The translations under genes and the position numbers were made by a program. The notes under the pieces are model-generated. The model was not told the DNA's origin and made no database searches. It was given only the letters and a program-made list of their open reading frames with translations. From positions 26,680-90,679 of the forward strand of contig QKWP01000589.1 in assembly GCA_003550325.1 (NCBI GenBank): DNA of 64,000 nt, given 5' to 3'. This DNA is from Gigaspora rosea (taxonomy: Eukaryota > Glomeromycota > Glomeromycetes > Diversisporales > Gigasporaceae). Shown here one piece after another: positions 35,496 to 47,960 of this stretch (positions are counted from its first letter, which is position 1; every line of letters starts with the position of its first letter).

Positions 35496-36457
35496 ATGGT
35501 ATGTTTTCAGTTGACTGCGAAATAATAAATAATACCCCAGAATTGACTTGTATTTTATTTATTTTTTTTTTTTTATAGCTACCACTTTCCCTACTAAACA
35601 TTGCTCAAGGGCATCCAATGGCTTGTAATCTTTTCATCGATAATTTCTTTTTTTAAAATTTAAACATTTTAGAAACAAAATTTCACAAAAATTTTCTTAT
35701 ATTATTGTTGCACAGTTGGTTGAATTGAAAAATGGAGAAACTTTCAATGGACATTTGGTAAATTGCGATAATTGGATGAACCTGACTTTACGAGAGGTTA
35801 TACAAACGTCACCGGTAACGTTTCGTTTTAATTTATTATGACGACTTAAACTTAATATATTCATAAATATTCGAATTACTATGTTTCATTTAGGAGGGGG
35901 ATAGATTTTGGCGACTACCTGAATGTTATATTAGAGGAAATACGGTAAATTTTCAACATTTATCTTGTTATACACATGATTTGTTGGCCGTCCTTAACGT
36001 TAATATTCTATATTAAAAGATTAAATATCTTCGTGTACCGGATGAAGTAAGGGCATTTCTATAACTATTTGAAAATTAAAATTTGCTTAATATGGTGTTG
36101 CTTAAATTTAATATCAGATTATAGAGATGGTGAAAGATGATGCTGTACGACAACGTCAACAAGCTCCTGTTAGCAGTAGTCGTGGACGTAAGCATTTTTT
36201 AATGATAATTCGTGTTTTTTTTCAATTTTTATTTATTACTCATCTTGTTTTCGATTCTTTTTTTTTCTTTAATTTTGGCATTAGGTGGAGGTCGTAGCGG
36301 TAAACTTGAAATTTTTGTGCTTCCAAAATTATACAATCATATTTTATACTTATTAACATGTCTCTCTTTTTTTCAAGCAGGCGGAAGAGATGGCAGTTCT
36401 AGAGGTCGTGGTGGCGGTGGTGGAAGTGGGCGAGGCAAGTCTACCAAAAAGCGTTAA
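35496..36457 (+). CDS. LSM4: LSm4, copy 2
   Basis: Same eight-exon structure as the copy at 31597, shifted by 3899: starts at the ATG-only first exon (35496-35498) and ends at the stop at 36455-36457, for 127 residues. Coding sequence, introns (including the GC-AG intron after the second exon) and 3' flank look unchanged, so both copies could be functional if both exist. If the block is a haplotype or assembly duplicate there is only one LSm4 locus per nucleus. Convergent with the Fanzor relic about 360 bp downstream. Confidence 0.92.
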
Positions 36458-36814
36458 TGATTACAATAATGCTTGGACCTGTATCTTTAATCGGATATTT
36501 AGATAAACATCCTAAATTTTATATTTCTTTTAATCCGGATTTATAAGTAGATGTTTATTCAATTATCTGATTTATATTAAACACTTTATTGATATATTGT
36601 GAATTTGATTTAATAATAAAAAGTGTTCGGATCCAGATAATCTGTTTACTAATTATCTGTTGAATAAACCCATTATCTGATATTTATACCTGTTCATAAT
36701 TCTAATATTCAGATAACTTTATTATTCTATTGTTGGCACATAATAGTAACTAGCATATTTCATATTTAAAAACGATCCCTAATGGGATGAGGTACCCGAT
36801 ACTTATTTAAGACC

Positions 36815-37215
36815 TTAGAGGACGGACGCCAAGAATTTAATTAAAATGTTCCTGACGCCGTTATGATCCCGATCGATTCTCAAACTGCACTTCTTGCAGT
36901 TATATATTTTGCTCCACTAAGTTCTTTAGAAGTCTTCATATTTTCACAATTCGTGCACGTAACCGACGTGTAATCTTCTTTACATATAATGATATTCACA
37001 TTTTCATACTTCCTCGATTTATGCTTGAGAAACGGCTTGAAATGATAAAGAGAGATTAAACCCATCAACCTTCGAGTTTTCTTATTTAGTTTCTTTTTCT
37101 ATTGACCATATCTTGAATTTCGAATACGGGCAATAAAATGGTATCGTAAGATTCGCAAAGAAATTTTGCCATTTTACGGTGACAATCATTTATGAGATAT
37201 TTTATTCCAAGCCCG
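36815..37215 (-). pseudogene. Fanzor-like RNA-guided nuclease C-terminus, decayed
   Basis: Fanzors are eukaryotic relatives of IS605-type TnpB nucleases carried by transposons. Reading the minus strand from about 37,215: NDCHRKMAKFLCESYDTILL, MVNRKRN, then MMGLISLYHFKPFLKHKSRK, EDYTSVTCTNCENMKT, and finally NCKKCSLRIDRDHNGVRNI to FLASVL and a stop. The TCTNC...NCKKC pair is the TnpB zinc knuckle and DRDHNGVRNI matches the RuvC-III motif. These segments lie in different frames, so the gene is broken, and nothing of the N-terminal half was found upstream. No element ends were seen. Family call is firm; type 1 versus 2 is not decided. Confidence 0.8.
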
Positions 37216-39778
37216 AGATATTTTTCTATAAATTATATATTTTCTTTGTTAAATTCTTTTTTATTACAATATGTAAGCTTTCACTAATGTTAGTTTCATT
37301 TTTTAGTACAAATATAGCCAGTAAATAAAATTCTAATGCATGGACCCAATGCAATGATATTTTCTTCTTTTTTCTTTTTTTCTTTCTTATACGTATCTAT
37401 AGTAGTTTTTTTTTTAAGCGAGGTCTTTACAATTGTGGTTGTATTATATTACATGATCTAGCTTACTTGGAAGGAGAAAGCTAAAGCTAATTTACTTCCG
37501 ACCTAAGGAAGGTCGCAGACCTAGTCTATGTATAGGATAGTAAGAGGGGAAATATTATAGGTAATAAGGTTGTTGAGCAGTATGAGTATCTATATGCTGG
37601 TGTTATTTTATTATTGTGGGTATTAAGTTCCAGTAGGGAAGAGTTTGAGGATGTAAAAGAGACCAGTGAGTTTATTGAAGCTTTTGTAGATACCTTTATA
37701 GTATTTATATCTTCTTTTATATATTTTTTAATGATGTAATGAAATATTTACTAATGTGTAGTGCTCCTGTCAAATCAAACTTTTGTTAAGTTTGAGTCTG
37801 GTCTGATTTTTAAACCAGACTCAAACTTTTATGTTTAAATTTTTAGTCAAGTTTGAGTCTGTCTGGGTTTGAGTTTGAAGTTTGCAAACTAGTTTGAATA
37901 TAAATATATTTTTGAATACTAAGTATGTTTACTTAGAACATGAAGTTAGAATCAATTAGTAAAATTTAAAAAATCATAGTATTTTGTATGATAAAATTAG
38001 TGTGAACTGAACTAGACCATATCTGCTAATCCGTGTAATACCCTAAAATTGATTTAATAGTAGATCATATATAATTTAAGACAAAACGTAATACAAAGAC
38101 CGATAGATGAATGCAAAAACTGTAAAAATTAATAAGCATATAGTTTACACTTAAAAGAACCTATATACAAAATAATCAGTGGATTAACGAAATAATCAGT
38201 TCACTTACTTAGTGGTCTTTAAACTGTGTTTACCGTATTCTAAAAGGTAAAAATTCAATTAACGACCCGAATAGCTAGTACTGGCTACTGTTATTCAAGT
38301 TTATAATATAACACTTACCATCGCAATATATCTCCCATTTAGATTTATTTGCATTATTCTAGCCAGCAATTTAGCTGCTGTATCCTATTCAAGTTTGTAA
38401 CATTTACAGTAACCACTACTGGTATAGAGATCGTGCACAAGTACTACTATTAATTGAAGTAAGTAATTTTGCTAAAGTTTCATGTTGCGAAATGTGTATT
38501 AAATTTTAGTCAATCAACGCAACTCTGTGATAAAAAAAAGATGGTCTCTGACAATTTTTTTTTTTTTTTTCTCTACTATTTTTTTTATTTTTTTACAAAG
38601 GAGAAGTAACTTCGGTTCAGCGCATCCTGGGTTTTTGTGCCTTGTATCTCAGAAGATGTACCATGCTATGATGCCAGTTGTTTTTCAGTTATTTTTTTAA
38701 CCGGTATTGGATATTCCAACATTGTTTTTTAATACGTGGTACCCTAACTTTATTATACATCACTTTGGTTATATCGACTCCGTATCCTGCTATACGACAC
38801 ATCTGGTTATAACGACACGTTTGACTTTAACGACACATATATACATCTGTCTGACTATAACGATACGTCCAACTATAACGACACATCTGGTTATAAAACT
38901 CGCAAAAAAAAAATTTAAAATGAAACAAAATTAAATAAAATATAAAACATCAAAGTTAAAAATGACTACCCGAAATTCTGGTAGTAAATCAATATTTTTT
39001 TTTATTAATTCGTATTAATAAATTCTAACTGTAGATTATAATAAAAATTTATAATCTTTGATACAATTGATTTAATTCTAATCTAAACCCAAATACGTAT
39101 CATAAGATTTCTATAATATATTATTATTTATTACCGGAGACCTCTCTATATTTATATACAGGTATATACGTATTCTTACGATCTTATATCTTAAAAGGTA
39201 TATAAAAAAAGTAAAATAAAAAGTTAGTTACAGTATCAGTTATCATTCGCTTATTAAAGTTTCTATACAATACATATAATAACAACTAAATAAACTCATA
39301 CGCTCAACACATTTACCTTTACTGAATCGTTGCTTTTCAGTTTTGTCATTTTTTTTCGTTAACAGTGTAGAATTTAGCCAGCCTTGTGATTTTATACTTT
39401 TAATAATATATATTTTTTCAGCATAACTTTATAGTGAGTAGCAAAACAATGGCGTGGGATTAACTGGGATTATTTGAATATGTTATATATGAAAACTTCA
39501 AGTTTGCTTATTGGAGCCGAACGTTCTAAAAAAGTATGTATAAAAAAATTATTTCTTAAATCTAATGATTCTGATTGGTTTATTATAATTTGAGGGATCT
39601 ACAAAAAAAGGCCCAATTCCACAAATTAGCCGATATGCTTTAGACAAGTTTAGGTTTAGTTCAATTTTGAACTAAATCTGAACTTGAATATTTTTTAAAA
39701 TACTGTTCAAGTTCAGTATTGAACTTATAGAGTTAGTTTAGATTCATTTCAAGTTTACTTCAAAAGTTCATAAATATA
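37216..39778. other. AT-rich region, no firm gene
   Basis: 37540-37740 has an open stretch (VVEQYEYLYAGVILLLWVL-like) without a good start, of unknown nature. 37765-37910 consists of AGTTTGAGTCTGG words behind TAGTGCTCC, resembling one half of the small hAT elements. 38770-38900 has repeated ATAACGACACATCTGG words, perhaps subterminal repeats of a lost TIR element. 39640-39760 has TTCAAGTTCAGT words. Confidence 0.45.
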
Positions 39779-42700
39779 CAGTTAGGCCTCCATAAATGCA
39801 ACTTTCATAAATGCAATATCTCCCTAAATGCATGATTTTTTCTTTTCTATAAAATGTTACTACTAAATGCATATTCTATATTCTGTAAATGCACATTCTC
39901 TTAAATAACATTTTATATCATACTAATCTCTCTAAATGCACATAGCCAATCAAATTTTAGTATTTAAGATAGATTATACAGTTTTTGGTAGAAGTTACAC
40001 TAACTTGATAATCTAATTTTTAAAGCTGCAATTTAATTGGCTCTCTTTAAATACAAATCTCTTTAAATGCACATTGTAGACTTACCCTAGCATGAGGGAA
40101 ATTTATTTTTATTGGTTACATGACAATCATATGATGATCATCTGTCATTCAGAAATAGCCAATCAAATTATAATAGATTTACAAAAAATGCGACTTTTAA
40201 AGAAATATTGCACATATGATACAATAGTGACGCATCGAATTGACTTAACGTTGTTCAAACTACAAGTTTTTAAGTATTTTTTATTGCGTTTGAAAACTTG
40301 AGATCGAATGAGATCGAATGTTTGGCCAAGTTTTCATAATACTAATTTTTCTCTTTTTTTTACATTTACCAACCATTAACAGCATTAAGTGCCATTAAAA
40401 AAGCGTTGGATTTCTCTATTTTCACTTCTTCCGCTACATCGTCGTCCTGTTCAGATTCCTGTTCTTCTTTTTCTTGCTCTCGTTCTCGTTTTTCTTTGTT
40501 GGTAAGTGTGTTAGGTCCTTTTTTTAAACGTTTTATGAAACTTTTACGTTATAGTAAATGCCTTTCTTAAAATATTCTTTACAATGGCGGCAGCAATATT
40601 CCATTCTTGCATAACAGCTATGATGATAGCCGTGCCCACAAACCAGGACTTCACCATCATTTAAAGGCTTATGGCAGTCATCACACATGTTAGGTTCGGG
40701 TGGAAAGTTTGAACTATATCCTGTAATTAGGGTTTATTGTAATAAATACGTTTTTTTTTTAAAAAAAAAAAGTTATTTAGTTTATTTTTTAATTTCAAAT
40801 ATTTTTATTGATCTTATATGAATTTAATTTATTCTACCTGTAGGTAAACATTTGGTGTCTACGACTTCGTTCATAGTAGCTAAATAGTATTCGGATTTTT
40901 TTTTTTGATGGATTTTGCTTTTCCCACGATTTTTAAAAATTTCTTGTAAATGATTAAGAAGAAAAAGCCCAGTTTTTTCAGTTAAAAAATTCAATTGTGA
41001 TGGCGTATAAGGATATCGTTTTGTTTTAATAAAAGCGTCCCGCAAGTTTTCATTATCTTGCATATCTAAATTGTAAATTTAGTTAGTGTTTTAAATAAAT
41101 AAATTATTGAAATGCATACCAATTACATAAGCTTGTTTTATAATATTTTCTGCTGTAAAATTCTTAGAAGTTTGTGCACGAATTTTGCTGTGAAAATTCT
41201 CGACATAATATTCATTGAAATTTACTAAAGAAAGTTTAAATGCTTCAAAAAATGGATGGTTAGTATCTTGCCAATAAAATATATCAGATAAAAATGCAAG
41301 CGGCGCTTTGTTATAATTATGTCGTCGCCATCGTAACATAAACGTCCAAATTCGAAATATCGTTTCCAAATATTCATTAAATGAGCCAGATCGAAAAAGA
41401 ACTGCATATATTTCTAGCACAGCTGGAACCAAATTATCCAAGATATCAAAAAGCGTGCAGTATTCAATATCTTTGCAATTTGACCCAAATTTTGCCATAA
41501 TTTTTTCTTTAACTTTACACCACCCACCATGTGCTAACTCTAATAGTAAGTTAATTCGCCACGGTTTCGGAGTTTTAGCCAATTTTTTTTTTTGCCCGAA
41601 AACAAAATGAAATAATTTTTTAAAAAAAGAATAATGCACAATTACGGTTTGCTCTCTACTATTCAAAGAAACGTGCAATGGCCCTAATAGAGGAATAAAT
41701 GAACTGATTTCAGAAGGAATATTAAAAGAAGAATTATTTAAATTCATAATTGCTTTACGAATAAAAAGCTGGCCTGGCCAGTCTGCTACAATAGGTGCTA
41801 CATGATTATCTAAATGCTGTGTATCCTTATTAATTTTTAATATCATTTGAAGTGCGTTAATGTAATCATACATCGAATGTAAACCTTGCTCTTGGAACCC
41901 AATTAGTCGAATATTTTTAGTAGATCGTTCCTCCTTTCGTTCATTTATTGCATCGTCGTAAACATGAACTGTTAATAATTCAATTTTATTAAAATCAAAT
42001 TTTAAATCCCCAGATGCAATCCATTGTAATCTTCGTGTTCCATATGAAATATCAAAGATTCCACTATACTGATGTAATAATCTAAAACAAATATTGCTTG
42101 CATCAATATTCTGTGGATTGTGAATATTTACATTATTAAAAATAAGAGGAATTGGTGCACATAATTTTACGGGTTTGCAAATAAATGTTGCCAAATGTGA
42201 GGCTGTCGATAATGTTGTTGCATTAGGACGTCTTTCTTCATGTATGTTATGATAGTCGTCCAGATTATAAACAAATAAAATATTATTCTAAAAAAAAATT
42301 TATTTAATATATATATATAACAATAACAATATAAATTATTAAATTATATAAAAAAATAATTACATTGTTTGTAAAAAATTTTCGAATATTTTGATAATGA
42401 TCTTGAACAAGTTTTTTTTTGTAATTATTGATTGTTTTACTACAAACCGTAACACCCAAATTATGTAATGTATCAATTGCAGCAGATGATATTCCAGATG
42501 CTGAGAGATACAAACCAACCTCTAATTCAAAACTATTAACAAACATATTTCGTATATTAGCCATCATATAACAAAAACTAACTACTGTTTTTTTTGCTTC
42601 TATTTTTTTGTACGCAGATCTTTCATTGGGAATTAAAGCCTTAACCATTTGATCAAAAAACCCATGCAAACGAGCATCAGCATTTTCTATCATTAATTGA

Positions 42701-43521
42701 AAACGAACGGGGCTAAGTTCAATAAAACCGGGTCTATCCCGTTGCAATTGATAAAGAACTTTCGTTAGGATTTGAACCTGATCTGCAAATATGAGACCAT
42801 TGTTGGAAGAAGACTTTTGGGTATTACAATATGCGACTGGTTTATCATTAACGTTCATTTCTTTTATTTCAACCAGGGGTTTTTTTTTTTTTGTATTACG
42901 ATCGGGTTCTACTATATCTAAATAGTGACTATAGCATATTTCTTGCCCGATTTTTAGATCACCATATTGTTCTAATGTTCCTTTATTTTGTGCTTTATTA
43001 TATGCAATAGAAGTAATTTTTCGAAAAAGAGTAGAATTTCTATTACAATTTTGTATAGAACAGGGACCTTTATTTTTTTTCATAATAAAAATAAGTTGGA
43101 TGGCAAAAAAAAAAAAACGAGAGACAAGTAATAACAAAAGCACATAAGTATCCATAAAAATTTTTTTGTTAAAAAAAAAAAAAAAAAAAAAAATATACTT
43201 TTTAGTAATAACGATTAGTACCATAAAATGCCGTATTGAGGAGGGTTATTATATGGAGGGTCACTTGTAAGTATTACCGTATTTTTGTATTTCGTTCTTC
43301 CATATTCTTGCTAATACCAGTAAAAACTGAAAATACCGCATCTGATGACCTTAAAATGCACCCGGTACAAATCAAGGTACCTTACGGCATTTTGCGATTT
43401 AATGATATTGGCCAATTAGAATAAGCTATCGATCATTGACAATCCTCGTGATTACAGCCAATCAAAATAAATTTCCCTCATGCTACTTACCCTACAAGTT
43501 GTATTTATAGAGGTTTGACTG
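39779..43521. mobile_element. TIR transposon with DUF6589-like transposase
   Basis: Left end CAGTTAGGCCTCCATAAATG, right end complement CAGTCAAACCTCTATAAATA, matching at about 19 of 24 bases. A further inverted pair near the inner side (GCATGAGGGAAATTTATTTT at 40091 and ATTTCCCTCATG at 43470) confirms the arms. The left arm carries repeated CTCTCTAAATGCACAT words. Flanking TA is seen only at the left, so the target duplication is unproven. It encodes one spliced gene on the minus strand. 3.74 kb. Confidence 0.7.
40366..43083 (-). CDS. DUF6589-like transposase with C-terminal RING-like finger
   Basis: Four exons on the minus strand, by splice signals and frame: 42364-43083, 41120-42287, 40838-41065 and 40366-40720. 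Start chosen at MKKNKGPCSIQNCNRN (43083), followed by a CX4C...CX2H segment (CSIQNC, CYSHY) that may bind zinc. Residues after it (GLYLSASGISSAAIDTLHNL, LGVTVCSKTINNYKKK) and exon 2 (VADWPGQLFIRKAI, PLLGPLHVSLNSRE, NFNEYYVENFHSKIR) resemble fungal DUF6589 proteins. Exon 4 has a RING-like pattern: MCDDCHKPLNDGEVLVCGHG, HHSCY, CCRHCKEYF. A one-base slip in an A run near 40540 breaks the frame before an acidic tail, so this copy may be recently inactive. Role as transposase is inferred from its place between TIRs. Confidence 0.7.
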
Positions 43522-44045
43522 CATTTAAATTCAATCATTTAGTATTGTTATATTTAAATCAAGATATGATATTTATATAATATTGCATTTAAAATCATAT
43601 ATAGAATAGTAAGCAGATTAAAATTTGTATATATTTTAATATAACTATTTGGAAACTATAATTTATGCCTAGACAAAAACTAATTTTTAGATAAAATTGG
43701 TTTTATTTTTAGATTATTAAGATTTTTTTTCCTTTGACAGTCTTGCTAGTATTACTTTTTTGGTAAATTATAATGACTATAGTTATCATTTTTATTTTCA
43801 CCAATTGTAACCTGACTTCTTCTAGCTTGCTTTTACACTGCCCAGAAGTGACCTGTCACACTGACCGCTATAGCGGCCAGAAATCTTTGCAGCTAATTTT
43901 TAGACTGCTGTGCCACAAGTTCATGTAGTATCTTGTAATATTCAGACTTAGGCCTTATATTACTTACATCTCATGACTTCAGTTATTCCAAATCGGGGTT
44001 TTGGCACAGCTTTTGTCACCATAGCCTTGATTGCAGATCACTGCT
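43522..44045. other. AT-rich spacer between two transposons
   Basis: No gene and no element ends recognised. The GC content rises from about 43800 towards the MULE. Confidence 0.5.
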
Positions 44046-44672
44046 CATTCTAGGGATCCGTTAAAGCCAGGTGCCATCACGTGATCCAGTGATCATTGCC
44101 CAACGATCTGGCGATCGTCGACCGACCTGATTTACAAAAATCCAGAGACATTGTAATCATGTGATGGACAGATAAAAATTTCTTATCTCGAAACTTTAAG
44201 AACACATTGGACAAGACGCAAAAATTTTATTTTTTTTTTATTAGAGATTCCACTAACAACTGTTCTCGTATTTTATTATTGTGGTACAATTTATATTTTT
44301 GATACACAAAACATTGTATTCTCATAACCGATGATTCTTCAACTAGTTAACAAGTCTTTATCGCACAATCTATAAATCTCCTTTAAGCACAACATCTACC
44401 CAACTATTATTAATCCTACATATTATTCATATAACCCTTGCTAGCAAATTTCTTATAACATCCAAACGCTTCCCAACACGATACATTCCATCATCATACC
44501 CTGTATTTGCAAATTTTATATAATAAAAGCCTTTTGATAATTCGGTTTGGCCCCAATTCCACGATAATAACAATCACCGTTATTGAATATTCCTCTAACA
44601 CTATCCATATCTAAGCTTTTTTTTTTTTATATTATATATATATATATTTTTTTTATTTATTTAAATTTTTTT

Positions 44673-46943
44673 TTATTTTTTTAGAACAGGGTTTAAACAA
44701 AATTTCAATCTTCGAATAAATTCGGCCTTTTCCGTTTCATCCCCATTTTTCTTGATATTCCAGTATTGGTTGCATGTTCTTTCCATTAACTCGTTAACAG
44801 TAAGTCTTCTATTTTTCTGCAGCTTTCTCGTTTTCATTTTTTCGAATGAATCAAAATTTACTAACTCATGGTGTTCATAAATTTCGAATTCACCCTCATC
44901 AAACAATTGTTGAAATTGCCTCCAAACACTAATCGTCAACAATTTTTTGGAACCATACTTTTGTTTATGGAAAATATGTTTACAAGGAAGCATGTATTTG
45001 CAGAAAAAAAGGCAGTAGGATTCAGGTAACATTAAACCAGGTAATTCCTTCACTTTTTCTACTCTATTATCAGCAGCAAAAATTTCACTAACTATTAGTT
45101 TTTGAATTAGAAAGGAGAACTTATGAATTTCCTTAAAGGTGTCATCGTCAATGCTGAGGGCCGAAATTTTTTTAACATGAAATTCGAATGCGACATAATC
45201 TGAGTTCGAATGCTTTTTCAAGTCAAGTGCAATGATCTTATCACATGCACCGATTAAATTATATTGAGGAGAAAGTGTTCTTTTTAGCTCGCTATGATAT
45301 GATTCTAAAGCATTCATTGATGTTACTTGCAAAAGTAACAGAGAATGCTGGCGAGCCCAAAGCGCCCACTAGTAAGTATTTTTTGAATAGTACATTGTGA
45401 TATATTGTTTAATAGGAGGGACAGGACATTCATTGATTGATGTTTGAACAAACATTTCACAACCGATTTTGGTTCGTTTATGCATAGCTTGAATCATCTT
45501 GTTTCGAGTTTCTGTGTTATAAATTTTATTCATCCAAGTTTGCATATCGTGTACAGTAGGGTTCCTCAAATTCAAATCAAATCAAATATTGGATCAATTT
45601 GAATTTGATCAAATCAAATTGACCCTGATTTGAATTTGATTTGATCAAATATTTGAATTTTTAATAGTAATTTTCAAATAAAATCAAATATTTGTTAAAT
45701 CAAATCAAATTTGGCCATATTTGAATTTGATCAAATCAAATATAGTCAAATTTGAATTTGAATTTGATCAAATATTTGATTCAAATATTTGAAGATCAAA
45801 TCAAATTGCGGAACTCTAGTGTACAGTGCAGAAAATAACTCTATATTCCTGTTCACCTTTCTGAAGACCTGGGAAAGCCATCATAACAATTCTGGCTTCT
45901 ATACTACTTTGGTCTAACAGAAAGTAACAAGGTTTCAAAGGCTACAAAATCGCCATATTATCATCAATGCTTCTGTGATCGTATCACTGTCTTCATTACT
46001 AGCAAAAAAATGATCACTGACATTACAACAACTGTATCCATCCCAAATATATAGCATAAACAAACGCCAGTCATATTCATTAAGGTTAACCATCCATACT
46101 TCTAAAGTTTTTCGAGTTACTTTGGGTGTGCAAAGACAAGACCACAGGTGGATTAGTGATGAACTCTATACAATTCGATTCAATAACCCTCTTTTTTTAA
46201 AAAAGAAGTTGCATCTCGTATATCTTGTGCTAGTTTAGAAGCACCAATTAAATAAGTATTTTGAGGACCATGGACTTTATACTTGATATAGCAACTTCTT
46301 TCTATTTCAATTCTTTTACACTCGTGCCAAGATTCAGCTTTTTCATTTGCATACTTCTTAACTGCACTAACTATTGCAAGCACAGGATAATTCACTGCTT
46401 CTTTTCTACTAAAGCCCGAACAACTTGGGATCATTTTAATTTTTCACTTTCTTCTATTTCATGTGCATGATCAAGAGAGCCTTGAAAACGTTCAACCCGC
46501 ACTTTTTGCATGGTAACAAACCATGATATTTTTATCTTTGCAAAACATAAATCCGCCTCTCGAACCTTTGTTTTTTGCTGTTTCTCGTTTGGAACATCCT
46601 CTTTGCGCGTGCTTGATTTAAAGGGCTTATTAAAGAGGCATACAAAGGTTTTCCAATAATTTTCATTAACATGATTCTTAGAACTAAATTTTACCCAAAC
46701 ATTTGTGACTAAAGGCCACCATTCTGTGTCAAATTCGTTCATTGGCACTTCAAATGGCTGTTGGACATTAAAAAGTAATACGCGTCTTTGGTTAGGCATA
46801 AAACTTGTAATTGAATATATTGCAACGGCATCCTTTAAAGTAGTTGGTTCAGAAAATGATTGTAGAAAACTCGATGTTTGTTGTAAGAGGTCTTGTCTTA
46901 AATTCACGTTTGACTTGGAAAATATTTGCTGTGGAAACTCCAC
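44673..46943 (-). pseudogene. MULE transposase, interrupted
   Basis: Reading the minus strand from MEFPQQIFSKSNVNLRQ (46943): an N-terminal domain, a frame change near 46434, a middle region, then the core DQSSIEARIVMMAFPGLQKG and VIFCTVH just before the MITE insertion at 45557-45818; it resumes with DMQTWMNKIYNTETRNKMIQ. An in-frame stop at 45369-45371 separates this from WALWARQHSLLLLQVTSMNA and LESYHSELK, a segment typical of MULE transposases. A SWIM-type zinc finger follows (FFCKYMLPCKHIFHKQ), then a basic tail ending PVLKK. Domain order and the SWIM finger fit MULE transposases. At least three disruptions make it a pseudogene. Confidence 0.8.
45557..45818. mobile_element. hAT-like MITE, word TTTGAATTTGAT, copy 1
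   Basis: Ends TAGGGTTCC and GGAACTCTA; GTGTACAG is duplicated exactly at 45549-45556 and 45819-45826. Almost the whole interior is ATTTGAATTTGATCAAATC in both orientations. It splits the MULE transposase gene between VIFCTVH and DMQTW. A second copy lies at 51583-51867. Confidence 0.88.
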
Positions 46944-47381
46944 GTTTATTGATTGGTGAAAATTTTTTTTATCAGAAGTATTTATTTTTTTTTATTTTTT
47001 TTTTCGTTACTACAATTTTTTTTTTTTTTTGCAGAAAAGTTTCAGCGATTTGTCAAAGTAATTTTATATGGGAAGTATACTTTTTTTTTTTTACAAAAGT
47101 TTGCAAAAAAAAGTGCCTTTTAATAATCAAGAAAATGCCTTTACGACGAAAAAATTGGATATTTGTAATTAAAAGAAAAATGAAAGAAAAGTGCTTTTAG
47201 CGAAAATAAAATATTTAAAATTATATATAATGAAAGGGAAATGAAAGTGCTTTTAGCGAAAATAAAATATTTAAAATTATATATAACGAAAGGGAAATGC
47301 TTTAACGAAAAAAAAATTTAATATTGTACTCATTGCTACTGTTTTTTTTGTACGTATATAAACACAAATAAAATTTACTCC

Positions 47382-47960
47382 TGAGTTCGCCAGGGCAGAC
47401 CAACCCTTCTGGGTCCTCGGATTGGAAGTAGGAAGGCAACCGGGAGAAAGAAAGCTTCTGGGGGAAAGAAACTGAAAGAAGAATAGGACGGTACTGGGAC
47501 ATATGAACTCTGCAAGGGCAGAAGTAGGTAGTGATAGCGGTTAGTTAACCACTTCTAACTGCAAGTATTGGTTTCGCCAAATGCGTATGCTACCGAAGTG
47601 TAGGTGATACTTGTGTGGGACAGGGACCGCTCTACCAAGTTTTCCACTGGGATAAACTAGTCCTAAGTGGGACTGGTTAGCATCCAGAACAGTGTTCCGG
47701 TGATACAAGACGGGCTGACAGAAGGCAAGGATCAGAGGGTTTAAATAGGCAATGCCAGTATGTGGGTTGCAGGTATGACAGCTAGTGTAGAGCCTTTGGG
47801 TGGCTACTTAAATAGGCAACCAAAAGTTGCAGGTGAGGCTAGTTGTACTCTCGTCAATGTACAAATGTCGGATGTCCCTCCATGTAGAGCGTCCGGGGTC
47901 TGATTATTTTGAATAAAAAAGCTCTCCCCCAAAGTGGGCACTTTGACTTGGAAAAAAAAA
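47382..47960 (+). mobile_element. Long tRNA-headed SINE, copy 3, 5' truncated
   Basis: Matches the 3' part of the copies at 15481 and 23126 (GCAGAAGTAGGTAGTGATAG, GAGGGTTTAAATAGGCAAT, GGCTAGTTGTACTCTCGTCA) and ends in an A run. ACAAATAAAATTTAC(T/C)CC is duplicated at 47364-47381 and 47961-47978. The tRNA-like head is missing, as after incomplete reverse transcription. It lies inside the MULE. Confidence 0.85.

Larger units (their letters stand above)
33740..36970. repeat. Second copy of the satellite-LSm4-Fanzor block
   Basis: It repeats the sequence from the end of the satellite (about 29740) to 33071. The offset is 4004 up to about 34810, 3836 after a deletion of 168 bp, then 3899 from about 35000 to the end. 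So two indels separate the copies, while the remaining sequence appears identical by eye. Possible causes: a real tandem duplication, or two haplotypes joined end to end across a gap. Confidence 0.9.
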
